Origin: DAMBHY01 sp032068765
GTDB taxonomy: Bacteria; Bacteroidota; Bacteroidia; Bacteroidales; Dysgonomonadaceae
DNA length: 42,362 bases
Reading direction: 5' to 3'
NCBI GenBank assembly: GCA_032068765.1
Contig: DAMBHY010000019.1
Span: 1-42,362, forward strand
Position 1 is the stretch's first letter. Each line of letters opens with the position of its first letter. Position numbers and translations under genes: made by a program. Positions 8,969-18,084 of the stretch are shown here, in pieces. The notes below the pieces were generated by a model. The model saw only the letters and a list, made by a program, of their open reading frames with translations, did no database searches and had not been told where the DNA came from.

Positions 8969-11440
8969 ATGAATAATATATATAAAAGGAAAAGCGAAAA
9001 CATTGATAGTCAAGACAATGAAGGGAATATTATTTCCTTTTTTTCTGGAGATTTTCAATCACAAAATGACAAGATAGATGAATCTCTTTTGACCGAAGAA
9101 ATTTCTATTTTACCATTGCGGAATACCGTGGTTTTTCCCGGAAGCAGTTTACCTATTGCCGTTGGGAGAGAGAAGTCGTTGAAATTAATAAAATCATTAG
9201 GCAAAGATCAAAAATATATTGGACTTGTTAGTCAGAAGGATTCCAACACAGAAAATCCTGTCGCCCAAGAACTTTACAAAGAAGGGGTTATTGCTGAAAT
9301 TCTGAAAGTAATAGAAATTTCAGACAATAACTTTAGCATTATTGTACAAGCTAAAAAACGTTTCGAATGGAAAGAAATGATTCAATCAGAACCATTTTTC
9401 AAAGCGAGTTATTCGCTTTTGGAAGAAATTGATGCACAAAAAAATGATAAGGAATATGATGCGCTTTTGGACTCCATTCGTGAAACCCTGCTTCACATGT
9501 TGCAGCTTATTGGTGAACCACCAAGAGATTTATTGCAAACAATCAATAATCCCGCATTTTCTAATGTTTTGGTGAGTTATGCTGCAACGAATCTACCAAT
9601 TGACAGTCGTGAAAAACAAGAGTTACTTGTAATTAATGACGTTAAAGAAAGAGCTTACAGACTTTTGATGATTTTAAATCGTGAAACTCAGGTTTTGGAA
9701 TTAAAAATGAATATCCAGCTTAAGACCAGAGAAGATCTAAATCAACAACAAAAAGAATATTATCTTCAACAACAACTAAAAACCATTCAGGATGAGCTCG
9801 GAGGTAACTCACAGCAAATAGAAATTGATGAATTTCGAAAAAAAGCAACCTCTAAAAAATGGTCTCAAGAAGTTGGAGAAATATTTGAGAAAGAAGTAAA
9901 AAAGCTGGAAAGACTAAACCCTCAGTCTCCTGATTATTCTGTACAATATAGTTATTTACAAACAATCTTGGAACTTCCTTGGAATGTTTATACTTCAGAT
10001 AATTTCAATCTAAAGCATGCTCAAAAGATTCTTGACCGTGACCATTTTGGAATGGAAAAAGTCAAAGAACGTATCATTGAACATTTGGCTGTTTTAAAAT
10101 TAAAAGGCGATTTAAAATCTCCCATTCTTTGTCTTTATGGCCCTCCGGGAGTTGGGAAAACTTCTCTAGGAAAATCTATAGCAGAAGCTCTTAATCGCAA
10201 ATATATCCGCGTTTCGTTTGGCGGTCTTCATGACGAAGCTGAAATACGAGGACACAGACGCACTTATATAGGTGCTATCCCAGGAAGAATTATTCAAAAC
10301 ATTCAGAAAGCCGGTTCTTCAAATCCAGTATTTGTATTAGATGAGATAGATAAAGTTGGAAACGATTTTCGAGGCGACCCGTCATCTGCTTTGCTGGAAG
10401 TTTTGGATCCCGAACAAAATATTGCTTTCCACGACAATTATCTCTCCATTGATTACGATTTGTCTAAAGTTTTCTTTATCGCAACCGCAAACAATATTAA
10501 TACGATACCTCAACCTTTGTTAGACCGAATGGAATTAATAAATGTTGGAGGATATATTACTGAAGAGAAAATAGAGATTGCACATAAACATCTGGTGCCT
10601 AAAGAATTGGAGAACCACGGTATTTCCAAGGACGACTTCCGCATTCCCAAAAAAACGTTGGAAAAAATAATCGAAGATTACACACGTGAATCAGGCGTAC
10701 GAGCTTTGGATAAGCAACTCGCAAAAATAATGCGCAAAGTTGCACGAAATATAGCGATGGAAGAACCATTCCCAAAACTTCTTAAGGTTGAAGATTTAAA
10801 GGAATATTTAGGTATCGACCCATTCAGCAGAGACAAATATCAGGGAAATGAATACGCAGGTGTGGTAACAGGATTGGCGTGGACTGCTGTTGGCGGTGAA
10901 ATTCTTTATATTGAAAGTTCACTTAGCAGAAGTAAAAATCCTAAATTAACTCTGACAGGAAACTTAGGCGATGTGATGAAAGAATCTGCCATTTTGGCAA
11001 TGGAATATATCCAATCTCATGCAGATGAATTAAATATAAATCCAGTCATTTTCAATGAGTGGAATACTCATGTGCACGTGCCTGAAGGAGCAATACCGAA
11101 AGATGGCCCTTCAGCAGGAATAACAATGGTGACATCTTTGGCATCTGCTTATACACAACGAAAAGTCAGACAAAATCTGGCTATGACGGGAGAAATAACT
11201 TTACGTGGCAAAGTATTACCTGTTGGAGGTATACGTGAAAAAATTCTAGCTGCAAAAAGAGCAGGAATCAAAGATATTATTCTATGTAAAGAAAATATGA
11301 AAGATATTTCCGAAATAAAAGAAAGTTATTTGAAAGGATTGACATTCCATTATGTGACAGATATCAGACAGGTGTTAGATTTCGCTCTTCTTAATGAAAA
11401 AGTAAAGAATCCAAAAGACCTTTCTCCGTTACCTCAATAA
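8969..11440 (+). CDS. lon: ATP-dependent Lon protease
   Basis: This 823-residue Lon protease degrades misfolded and regulatory proteins in the cytoplasm. The N-terminal substrate-binding LON domain (about 45-240) is followed by a coiled linker. The AAA+ module has its Walker A, GPPGVGKTS, at 391-399. The C-terminal serine protease domain has the Ser-Lys dyad: Ser715 in DGPSAGITM and Lys758 in VGGIREKILAA, spaced 43 residues as in the family. The length is normal for Bacteroidota, which carry a charged N-terminal extension of about 40 residues. It ends at a bidirectional terminator shared with the convergent sigma factor gene. Confidence 0.97.
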   Translation: MNNIYKRKSENIDSQDNEGNIISFFSGDFQSQNDKIDESLLTEEISILPLRNTVVFPGSSLPIAVGREKSLKLIKSLGKDQKYIGLVSQKDSNTENPVAQELYKEGVIAEILKVIEISDNNFSIIVQAKKRFEWKEMIQSEPFFKASYSLLEEIDAQKNDKEYDALLDSIRETLLHMLQLIGEPPRDLLQTINNPAFSNVLVSYAATNLPIDSREKQELLVINDVKERAYRLLMILNRETQVLELKMNIQLKTREDLNQQQKEYYLQQQLKTIQDELGGNSQQIEIDEFRKKATSKKWSQEVGEIFEKEVKKLERLNPQSPDYSVQYSYLQTILELPWNVYTSDNFNLKHAQKILDRDHFGMEKVKERIIEHLAVLKLKGDLKSPILCLYGPPGVGKTSLGKSIAEALNRKYIRVSFGGLHDEAEIRGHRRTYIGAIPGRIIQNIQKAGSSNPVFVLDEIDKVGNDFRGDPSSALLEVLDPEQNIAFHDNYLSIDYDLSKVFFIATANNINTIPQPLLDRMELINVGGYITEEKIEIAHKHLVPKELENHGISKDDFRIPKKTLEKIIEDYTRESGVRALDKQLAKIMRKVARNIAMEEPFPKLLKVEDLKEYLGIDPFSRDKYQGNEYAGVVTGLAWTAVGGEILYIESSLSRSKNPKLTLTGNLGDVMKESAILAMEYIQSHADELNINPVIFNEWNTHVHVPEGAIPKDGPSAGITMVTSLASAYTQRKVRQNLAMTGEITLRGKVLPVGGIREKILAAKRAGIKDIILCKENMKDISEIKESYLKGLTFHYVTDIRQVLDFALLNEKVKNPKDLSPLPQ

Positions 11441-11464
11441 GATAAAGATTTTAATTAACAAAAA

Positions 11465-11482
11465 AGACCTCGAATGAGGTCT
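11465..11482. terminator. Bidirectional terminator between lon and the ECF sigma gene
   Basis: A seven-base stem (AGACCTC, GAGGTCT) with a GAAT loop is bracketed by an A-run on the left and a T-run on the right. It lies between two convergent genes. Confidence 0.85.
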
Positions 11483-11514
11483 TTTTTGTTATATGGCTAA
11501 ATATCAATTTAAAA

Positions 11515-12033
11515 TCATTCCGCTGAATGACGAAAATCTTTCAACATTTCCTGTAAACGTTTTCTAGCAAAGAAAATACGACTTTTCACTGTTCCAATTG
11601 GCAAACCAAGATGTTGTGCAATTTCTTCATATTTATATCCTGAAACATGCATTGAAAATGGAACTTTGTATTCTTCTGTGAAACTATTGATAGCTTTATT
11701 GATTTCTTTTATAGAATAAGCTGCATCGGGAGTATCAAAACCAGAATCTTGAGGAAGATTCAAATGATACAAATTTTCAGTTTTATCAATGATTGTTTGG
11801 CTTCTTACTACTTTTCTGTAGTTATTTACAAAAATGTTGTGCATGATTGTAAATACCCAGCCTTTAAAATTTACATTTTCGTAATATTTTTCTTGATTAT
11901 CTAATACTCTTAGCGTGGTTTCTTGCATCAAGTCCTTTGCTTCTTCCCTATTTGAGGTCAGAGTCAATGCAAAATTGAGCATATTGTCCTGCAAACTAAG
12001 TAAATTATTTTCGAAAGATGCATTTGGTTTCAT
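11515..12033 (-). CDS. ECF-type RNA polymerase sigma factor
   Basis: This 172-residue sigma-70 family protein has the two-domain ECF architecture. Region 2 (about 10-80) contains the EEAKDLMQET and GWVFTIMHN segments. Region 4 (about 110-165) contains the helix-turn-helix YEEIAQHLGLPIGTVKSRIF. There is no region 1 or 3. No anti-sigma gene or SusC-type receptor adjoins it, so this is probably a free-standing RpoE-like factor. Its regulon cannot be read from the sequence. It converges on lon and is divergent from htpG, with 286 AT-rich bases between the two starts. Confidence 0.9.
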   Translation of the reverse strand: MKPNASFENNLLSLQDNMLNFALTLTSNREEAKDLMQETTLRVLDNQEKYYENVNFKGWVFTIMHNIFVNNYRKVVRSQTIIDKTENLYHLNLPQDSGFDTPDAAYSIKEINKAINSFTEEYKVPFSMHVSGYKYEEIAQHLGLPIGTVKSRIFFARKRLQEMLKDFRHSAE

Positions 12034-12267
12034 ATTGTGATTTTTAAATATTTCTAATTAAGTTCATTACAAATATATAAAGATTGTTTCTAATAGAACG
12101 TGAATATGTCAATAAAAGTTCAGTAAATAAAAAAAAATATCAAAAAAAATTATATGATACTGATTTAATGTTGTTTAATAAAAAAACAAGTGGGCAAAAT
12201 TTCATCAATAGTGTATAATTTAAATTTATATGTCTTAAAGTGAATTCCTTTTAAGCCAAACGTGTTT

Positions 12268-12283
12268 TTGGCACACTATTTGT
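12268..12283 (+). promoter_or_regulatory. Sigma-54-like promoter upstream of htpG
   Basis: The sequence TGGCAC-N5-TTGTA matches the -24/-12 sigma-54 consensus TGGCAC-N5-TTGCA at every position except the C of the -12 element, and the spacing is correct. The predicted start point near 12293 leaves a leader of about 27 bases before the htpG ATG. No activator-binding repeats are obvious. Confidence 0.5.
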
Positions 12284-12319
12284 ATTAATTATGTCAATTA
12301 TTAACTAAATAACTACTAT

Positions 12320-14215
12320 ATGCAAAGAGAAGGAAAAATAGGGGTAACTACTGACAACATTTTCCCCATTATCAAAAAGTTCTTATACAGTGATCATGAA
12401 ATATTTTTGAGAGAAATAGTTTCTAACGCTGTGGATGCTACTCAAAAAATTAAAACTTTATCCTCAGTAGGTGAATATAAAGGCGAATTGGGAGACTTGT
12501 CCGTTCACGTGATTGTCGATAAAGAAAAAAAGACCATCACTGTTTCCGACAGAGGTATAGGGATGACTGCTGAAGAAATTGACAAGTATATCAATCAAAT
12601 TGCGCTGTCATCTGCCAACGATTTTCTTGACAAATACAAAAATGATGCGAACGCAATTATCGGTCATTTCGGGTTGGGATTCTATTCAACTTTTATGGTT
12701 TCAAAGAAAGTTGAGATTATAACCAAATCATACAAAGAAGATACAAAAGCCGTTAAATGGTTGTGCGAAGGAAACCCTGAATACACTTTGGAGGAAGCTG
12801 ACAAAGCAGACAGAGGAACTGATATTATAATGTATATTGATGAAGAAAACGAAAGTTTCCTCGAAAAGGACAAAATTGAAAGTTTATTGCAAAAATACTG
12901 CAAGTTTTTACCCGTCCCTGTAGTTTTCGGTAAAAAACAAGAATGGAAAGACGGCAAATACATAGATACCGAAGAAGATAATGTCATCAACGAAACAAAT
13001 CCTCTGTGGAAACAATCTCCATCCGATTTGAAAGATGAAGATTATAAAAAATTCTACCGTAATCTTTATCCAATGACAATGGAAGAGCCACTATTCTGGA
13101 TTCATTTGAATGTGGACTATCCGTTTAATTTGACAGGTATTCTTTACTTCCCTAGAATTAAGACAAACATCGACCTGCAAAAAAACAAAATTCAACTTTA
13201 CAGCAATCAGGTGTTTGTAACAGATTCCGTAGAAGGCATTGTCCCCGAATTCCTAACACTACTGCACGGAGTTTTGGATTCGCCTGACATACCTTTGAAT
13301 GTTTCGCGTTCTTACCTGCAGAGCGACCAAAACGTGAAAAAGATTTCCAACCACATTACTAAAAAAGTGGCAGACAAACTGGAACAGTTATTCAAAAACG
13401 ACCGCACACAATTCGAAGAAAAATGGGAAAGTCTGAAACTTTTCGTTCAGTATGGAATGTTGACCGACGAAAAATTCTACGAAAAAGCAGTGAAATTCTG
13501 CCTTGTAAAAAATATCGAAGGTAAATTCTTTACCCTTGACGAATACAAAACGTTGATTGAAAGCTCACAGAAAGATAAAAACGACACTCTTATTTATCTT
13601 TATGCAAATCATAAAATAGACCAATATTCTTTCATAGAAAATGCGAAAGAAAAAGGTTATGACGTTTTATTGATGGACGGACAACTCGACGTTCATTGGA
13701 CGGGAATGATGGAACAGAAACTGGAAAAATCACGTTTCGTTCGTGTAGACAGTGACACCATCGAAAATATTATTTTGAAAGAAGATGAGAAAAAGGTTGA
13801 ACTTTCTGATGCTCAGAAAGAGAACCTCAGCGAATACATAAAATCACAACTCCCAAAACTGGATAAAACAGAGTTTCAGGTAGAGTTTAAAGCATTGAAT
13901 GCAGAATCCGCACCTATTCAAATAACTCAAAACGAATTCTCACGACGTATGAAAGAAATGTCAGCTTTGCAGCCGGGAATGGCTTTCTACGGAGAAATGC
14001 CCGACATGTATCAGGTGACATTGAATATGGAGCATCCAATCATCAAGCAAATGTCAGCTGAAGTGCAGGATAAAGACAAAGAATCTATCCCCACTCTAGC
14101 AGCTGAAAATAAGAACTTGCGACAGTTGATTGATTTGGCACTTCTTACAAACGGCATGCTGAAAGGTGAAGCTCTAAACAACTTCGTAAAACGAAATTTA
14201 TCAATGCTGAAATAA
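12320..14215 (+). CDS. htpG: Molecular chaperone HtpG (Hsp90 family)
   Basis: This 631-residue Hsp90 homologue is a cytoplasmic ATP-dependent chaperone. The N-terminal GHKL ATPase domain shows EIFLREIVSNAVDA (near 32-45), the DRGIGM motif and the GHFGLGFYS lid segment. The middle and C-terminal dimerisation domains follow. From memory, Bacteroides HtpG proteins are nearer 680 residues, so this is a compact version, but both ends look complete. It has its own terminator. The upstream sigma-54-like element suggests control separate from ordinary housekeeping transcription. Confidence 0.96.
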   Translation: MQREGKIGVTTDNIFPIIKKFLYSDHEIFLREIVSNAVDATQKIKTLSSVGEYKGELGDLSVHVIVDKEKKTITVSDRGIGMTAEEIDKYINQIALSSANDFLDKYKNDANAIIGHFGLGFYSTFMVSKKVEIITKSYKEDTKAVKWLCEGNPEYTLEEADKADRGTDIIMYIDEENESFLEKDKIESLLQKYCKFLPVPVVFGKKQEWKDGKYIDTEEDNVINETNPLWKQSPSDLKDEDYKKFYRNLYPMTMEEPLFWIHLNVDYPFNLTGILYFPRIKTNIDLQKNKIQLYSNQVFVTDSVEGIVPEFLTLLHGVLDSPDIPLNVSRSYLQSDQNVKKISNHITKKVADKLEQLFKNDRTQFEEKWESLKLFVQYGMLTDEKFYEKAVKFCLVKNIEGKFFTLDEYKTLIESSQKDKNDTLIYLYANHKIDQYSFIENAKEKGYDVLLMDGQLDVHWTGMMEQKLEKSRFVRVDSDTIENIILKEDEKKVELSDAQKENLSEYIKSQLPKLDKTEFQVEFKALNAESAPIQITQNEFSRRMKEMSALQPGMAFYGEMPDMYQVTLNMEHPIIKQMSAEVQDKDKESIPTLAAENKNLRQLIDLALLTNGMLKGEALNNFVKRNLSMLK

Positions 14216-14239
14216 GATAATCTTTTTCATTGTTTTACA

Positions 14240-14269
14240 AACCGATAATCATTGATTTGATTGTCGGTT
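14240..14269 (+). terminator. Rho-independent terminator of htpG
   Basis: An 11-base stem (AACCGATAATC, GATTGTCGGTT) with one G-T wobble and an eight-base loop is followed by seven T residues. It starts 25 bases past the htpG stop. Confidence 0.85.
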
Positions 14270-14294
14270 TTTTTATTAGTCCACGATTTTACTT

Positions 14295-14302
14295 TATCTT
14301 TG
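14295..14302 (+). promoter_or_regulatory. Candidate Bacteroidota -7 box of coaA
   Basis: The sequence TATCTTTG fits the TAnnTTTG consensus. It lies 21 bases upstream of the coaA ATG and just after the htpG terminator. Confidence 0.5.
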
Positions 14303-14323
14303 CCCCGAAAATAAGACAATTAA

Positions 14324-15274
14324 ATGAACTCTACGCCTGTAGCACGCAACAATCCCTTTAGAAGCATACCTCGCGAACAATGGAGTCAATTGGAAGAACA
14401 TCCCAATTTTCCTGTTCCCGATATTGATTTGAACTCATTAAAAGCATTGAACGAACCGCTAACCATGCAGGAAATTCAAGAAGTTTATTTTCCGCTTCTG
14501 CGGCTTCTTCAAATCCATATCACCCATTTTCGTAAGTTGCACAAAGAAAGGGATGAGTTTTTTGGCGATGAAAGCCGTAGTCTCCCTTATATAATAGGTA
14601 TTGCAGGAAGTGTAGCAGTTGGCAAAAGCACTACCGCACGCGTACTGAAAAAGCTTCTATCTCTAGTACCCGAGAAGCCACACGTGGAACTGGTTACCAC
14701 AGACGGATTTCTTTATTCTAACGAAGAACTCGAACGTAGAGGAATCCTCAATAAAAAAGGATTTCCCGAAAGTTATGACGCACAAAAACTCATAACTTTT
14801 TTGTCAGGTGTTAAGTCGGGACGTCCGCAGTTGGAAATTCCGATGTATTCACATCTTTATTACGATGTGCTTCCCGGCGAAACTGTCGTAGTGGACACAC
14901 CTGATATTTTAATTGTTGAGGGAATCAACGTTTTGCAAGTCAATTTTGCCAATAAAATCAGACGAAAAATCTTTGTTTCCGACTTTTTCGATTACTCCAT
15001 TTATGTGGATGCTTGCGAAAAAAATATCAAGGAATGGTATCTCGAAAGATTTTTAAAATTGCAGGAAACTGCTTTTCAAGACCCAGATTCTTACTTTCAC
15101 CAATATGTTTCGTTGTCGAGAGAACAATTGCTGACTTTTGCCTCACAGGTTTGGGAAGAAATAAACCATCCCAATTTGGTAGAAAATATTCTGCCGACGA
15201 GGTTTAGAGCAGATCTGATATTGGAGAAGGGTGAAAATCACCTCACACGACGAATTCGTGTAAGAAAACTTTAG
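14324..15274 (+). CDS. coaA: Type I pantothenate kinase
   Basis: This 316-residue CoaA-type kinase phosphorylates pantothenate, the first step of coenzyme A synthesis. The P-loop GSVAVGKS is at 95-102. The family segments TTDGFLYSN, GFPESYD and DILIVEGINVLQ follow in order. The length equals that of the Escherichia coli enzyme. Bacteroidota often carry the unrelated type III enzyme CoaX, so a type I gene here is worth noting, although I cannot see the rest of the genome. The downstream CPBP protease gene starts six bases after its stop, so the two are probably co-transcribed. Confidence 0.93.
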   Translation: MNSTPVARNNPFRSIPREQWSQLEEHPNFPVPDIDLNSLKALNEPLTMQEIQEVYFPLLRLLQIHITHFRKLHKERDEFFGDESRSLPYIIGIAGSVAVGKSTTARVLKKLLSLVPEKPHVELVTTDGFLYSNEELERRGILNKKGFPESYDAQKLITFLSGVKSGRPQLEIPMYSHLYYDVLPGETVVVDTPDILIVEGINVLQVNFANKIRRKIFVSDFFDYSIYVDACEKNIKEWYLERFLKLQETAFQDPDSYFHQYVSLSREQLLTFASQVWEEINHPNLVENILPTRFRADLILEKGENHLTRRIRVRKL

Positions 15275-15279
15275 TAAGA

Positions 15280-16161
15280 ATGAATTCCGAAAACGATTAT
15301 ACAAGCGAGCCTCAACAAACCTCGGGAGTTCCAGGATGGGCACGTGTTTTGATATTCGTTTTTTTATACATATTTGTAGCCGGCAGTTTTCAACTCCTCG
15401 AAAACTTCGTATTCGACAAAATCACCAAAGGAAATCCACACATTGATTACACCTACAAACTTCTTTCAGAACAGGTTTTTGCAGTAGCAGCTATATTCTT
15501 GGTAATATTCGGTATGATGCGATGGATTGACCGCGAACCTTTTGTCAATATCGGGCTTCATATTCAAAATCATCGCAAAGATGTATTCACCGGAATGCTT
15601 ACCGGATTCATCCTCATCACAGTGGGATTTGTAATACTCTACGCCTTCGGCTTTCTCGAAATACACATTTCGAACGCAGTAAATTTTCCGCTGTTTTTAT
15701 GCAGCATCCTACTGTTTGTTTTGGTAGCTATCGGTGAAGAAATGATTATGCGCGGATACATACTACGCGGTCTTATGCTTTCCTTTAATAAGTATATCGC
15801 GCTGATGGTGAGCTCCCTATTTTTTGCAGGAATGCACTTAATGAATCCCTATTTTTCTTTTTTTACATTTGCTTCTTTGTTTCTTGCCGGAATAATGCTG
15901 GGCGCAAGCTATATCTTCACCCAAAATCTGTGGTTCCCGATAGGTCTTCATTTTGGGTGGAATTTCATGCAGTCGTTTGTCGGATTTAACGTTAGCGGTC
16001 TAGATTCTTTTTCTCTTTTAAATATCACTCCTTTAGGTAACCCAATTATTAGCGGCGGCAGTTTTGGCTTTGAAGGTTCGGTAGTTTCTGTTTTTATGAT
16101 GATGATCTGCATCATTTTAATCTTCGGATATTATAAAAAGGGTGGAGGAAAGCATTTCTGA
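15280..16161 (+). CDS. CPBP-family intramembrane metalloprotease (Abi type)
   Basis: This 293-residue polytopic protein has about eight hydrophobic segments and belongs to the CPBP/Rce1-like family. Its active-site motifs are intact: EEMIMR at 153-158 (the EExxxR motif), His186 in FAGMHLMNP, and His224 and Asn228 in IGLHFGWNF. Members cleave or modify membrane-associated substrates, sometimes bacteriocin-related, but the substrate here is unknown. It follows coaA with a five-base gap. Oddity: its last codons and stop lie inside a degenerate first unit of the 21-bp tandem array that continues downstream. Confidence 0.85.
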   Translation: MNSENDYTSEPQQTSGVPGWARVLIFVFLYIFVAGSFQLLENFVFDKITKGNPHIDYTYKLLSEQVFAVAAIFLVIFGMMRWIDREPFVNIGLHIQNHRKDVFTGMLTGFILITVGFVILYAFGFLEIHISNAVNFPLFLCSILLFVLVAIGEEMIMRGYILRGLMLSFNKYIALMVSSLFFAGMHLMNPYFSFFTFASLFLAGIMLGASYIFTQNLWFPIGLHFGWNFMQSFVGFNVSGLDSFSLLNITPLGNPIISGGSFGFEGSVVSVFMMMICIILIFGYYKKGGGKHF

Positions 16162-16333
16162 GGTATCGGGAATCATTTTCGGGGTGTCGGGAATCATTTT
16201 CGGGGTATCGGATAACGTTTTCGGGATGTCGGAAATCATTTTCGGGATGTCGGAAAGTGTTTTCGGGGTGTCGGATAACGTTTTCGGGGTGTCGGAAAGT
16301 GTTTTCGGGGTGTCGGGGAACATTTTTCGCTAA
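16145..16333. repeat. 21-bp tandem repeat array (eight units plus one degenerate) at the CPBP stop codon
   Basis: TCGG-anchored units recur at 16166, 16187, 16208, 16229, 16250, 16271, 16292 and 16313, an exact 21-base period. The common core is TTTTCGGGGTGTCGG with variable A/T-rich positions between. A weaker unit at 16145-16165 contains the CPBP stop codon. Because 21 is a multiple of three, several frames on both strands stay open through the array. None has a convincing start signal or protein homology, so I treat it as non-coding. It ends 92 bases before the [2Fe-2S] protein gene. Confidence 0.9.
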
Positions 16334-16425
16334 TATTTGATATTTGAATGAAATAAATATCTTTACAAGAAAACTAATAAACAAATAGGCATTGTAAGGC
16401 GTTTAATCAAAAAAATTATAAACTT

Positions 16426-16605
16426 ATGAATGACGAAATGGAAATCTGCACCTGCACAGGTGTTACACGCGGAGAAATTATTAAAGCGATAAAAGAAAAA
16501 GGACTTCAAACGGTAGAAGAAGTTCAGGAAGCTACAGAAGCCGGAACGGTTTGCGGTAGTTGCATTCCTGATATCGAGGATATACTGAAGGAAGTGAACG
16601 GATAA
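16426..16605 (+). CDS. Small BFD-like [2Fe-2S]-binding protein
   Basis: This 59-residue protein matches the bacterioferritin-associated ferredoxin (BFD) fold in cysteine pattern. Cys8 and Cys10 form CxC near the N-terminus, and Cys43 and Cys46 form CxxC in TVCGSCIPDI. These four would bind one [2Fe-2S] cluster. Such domains also occur in nitrite reductases and other redox enzymes, and stand-alone copies are of uncertain role (iron mobilisation or electron transfer). The start ATG was chosen because the frame is open and the motif complete; a second Met is at position 5. A terminator follows. Confidence 0.85.
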   Translation: MNDEMEICTCTGVTRGEIIKAIKEKGLQTVEEVQEATEAGTVCGSCIPDIEDILKEVNG

Positions 16606-16627
16606 AAACAATTCTATATTTTGAGGT

Positions 16628-16650
16628 AAAGGTCGGAAAATTTCTGACCT
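16628..16650 (+). terminator. Rho-independent terminator of the [2Fe-2S] protein gene
   Basis: A stem of AAAGGTC against GACCTTT, extended inward by weaker pairs across an A/T-rich loop, is followed by TATTTTTT. It lies 23 bases past the stop. Confidence 0.7.
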
Positions 16651-16691
16651 TTATTTTTTGTTTATTGCCGTCAGAATATTAATTATTTTTT

Positions 16692-16699
16692 TACTTTTG
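16692..16699 (+). promoter_or_regulatory. Candidate Bacteroidota -7 box of the uracil permease gene
   Basis: The sequence TACTTTTG fits TAnnTTTG. It lies 25 bases before the start codon and 41 bases past the preceding terminator hairpin. Confidence 0.45.
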
Positions 16700-16724
16700 C
16701 CAAATTTTGTAAAGAAATAGACTT

Positions 16725-18011
16725 ATGCAATCGTACACAATCGGTATTAAACAAAAACTACCCATAGGAAAAACCATTCCTCTGAGTTTTCAACATCTTG
16801 CAGCCATGTTTGGCGCAACCATTCTCGTACCTATTTTAATTGGAGTGAATCCGGCCATCGCACTTTTGATGAATGGTATCGGTACACTTCTGTATTCATG
16901 GATTACCAAGGGCGGCATTCCGGCTTATCTTGGTTCCAGTTTTGCTTTTATCTCTCCTGTTCTGCTTATATCAACAAGTTACGGTGGATTTTCGCATGCG
17001 CAATCAGGATTCATCGTTTTCGGTCTGTTTTTTATCCTCATCTCATTTGTAGTGAAAAAATGGGGAATCAAATGGATTGATATTGCGATGCCTCCGGCAG
17101 TGATGGGTGCAGTTGTGGCAATTATAGGTCTGGAATTGGCTCCTATTGCCATGCAGCAAGCGGGATTAGCTCCCTGGCCTACGAATGTAGGACAAACTGT
17201 TGCTCCGTTTGTAATGGACAACAATACGGTGATAGTTTCCATGTTTACCTTGGCTACCGGAATCTTTGGAACGGTAATGTTTAGAGGATTCTTGAAGGTG
17301 ATACCGATCCTTATTGCTGTAATCGCAGGATACATTCTGGCTTTGGCAAAAGGCATGGTGGATACTCAAACCATTGCGAACGCTCCCTGGTTTGCACTTC
17401 CTTCGTTTCAAGCTCCGGTATATGACCCTAACGCCATATTGATTATTCTTCCGGCTTGTCTTGTCGTACTTGCCGAACATATCAGCCACCTAATTGTAAC
17501 CAGCAAAGTTACAGGTGAAGATTTGATGGCCGACCCAGGTTTGCACCGCTCTTTGTTGGGAGATGGAATTTCCAATGTCATTTCAGGATTTGTAGGTTCA
17601 CCTCCAAATACTACTTATGGAGAAAATATCGGTGTAATGGCAATTACGCGCGTGTATTCTGTTTGGGTAATCCGCGGAGCAGCCATTATGGCAATTGTTT
17701 TTTCGTGTATAGGAAAAATAGCAGCCGCTATCTCAAGTATTCCTACGGCTGTGATGGGAGGAATTACTATTCTTCTGTATGGTGTAATCGCAGTACAAGG
17801 TTTGCGTATTTTGGTGGAACAAAATGTAGATTTCAGTAAAAATACCAATATGGTGCTTGGTTCTATCACTTTCGTTACCGGAATTAGCGGTGCAAGCGTG
17901 ATGATTGGAACAGTGCAACTGAAAGGTATGGCGTTGGCAGCTTTTGTAGGAATTGCGCTTTCGCTCATTTTCTGGTTATTAAAAAAAGTCAACTTGCTTA
18001 ACGAAGATTAG
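16725..18011 (+). CDS. uraA: Uracil/xanthine permease (NCS2 family)
   Basis: This 428-residue polytopic transporter has about 12-14 hydrophobic segments and is of the nucleobase:cation symporter-2 type. The family segments FQHLAAMFGATILVP near the N-terminus, ALVVLAEHI-like VVLAEHISHL near 245, and SPPNTTYGENIGVMA near 290-305 point to the uracil branch (UraA), which imports uracil with protons. Substrate choice between uracil and xanthine is inferred from these motifs. It has its own promoter-like box and a bidirectional terminator shared with the convergent HIT gene. Confidence 0.9.
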   Translation: MQSYTIGIKQKLPIGKTIPLSFQHLAAMFGATILVPILIGVNPAIALLMNGIGTLLYSWITKGGIPAYLGSSFAFISPVLLISTSYGGFSHAQSGFIVFGLFFILISFVVKKWGIKWIDIAMPPAVMGAVVAIIGLELAPIAMQQAGLAPWPTNVGQTVAPFVMDNNTVIVSMFTLATGIFGTVMFRGFLKVIPILIAVIAGYILALAKGMVDTQTIANAPWFALPSFQAPVYDPNAILIILPACLVVLAEHISHLIVTSKVTGEDLMADPGLHRSLLGDGISNVISGFVGSPPNTTYGENIGVMAITRVYSVWVIRGAAIMAIVFSCIGKIAAAISSIPTAVMGGITILLYGVIAVQGLRILVEQNVDFSKNTNMVLGSITFVTGISGASVMIGTVQLKGMALAAFVGIALSLIFWLLKKVNLLNED

Positions 18012-18034
18012 ACATCGTTGAGACACAACAAAAA

Positions 18035-18058
18035 AGCGATAACTTCATGGTTATCGCT
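18035..18058. terminator. Bidirectional terminator between uraA and the HIT gene
   Basis: A nine-base perfect stem (AGCGATAAC, GTTATCGCT) with a six-base loop is bracketed by an A-run and a T-run. It lies between convergent genes. Confidence 0.88.
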
Positions 18059-18084
18059 TTTTTCAATTATATAGAAATTATATT

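Noticed and set aside
11515..12033. ECF sigma/anti-sigma pair for a TonB receptor
   Set aside because: No FecR-like anti-sigma or receptor gene adjoins the sigma gene.
16112..16384. Open frames on both strands with seven-residue repeats such as RHPENTF or FGVSDNV
   Set aside because: The 21-base repeat period keeps several frames open at once. None has a clear start signal or non-repeat domain.
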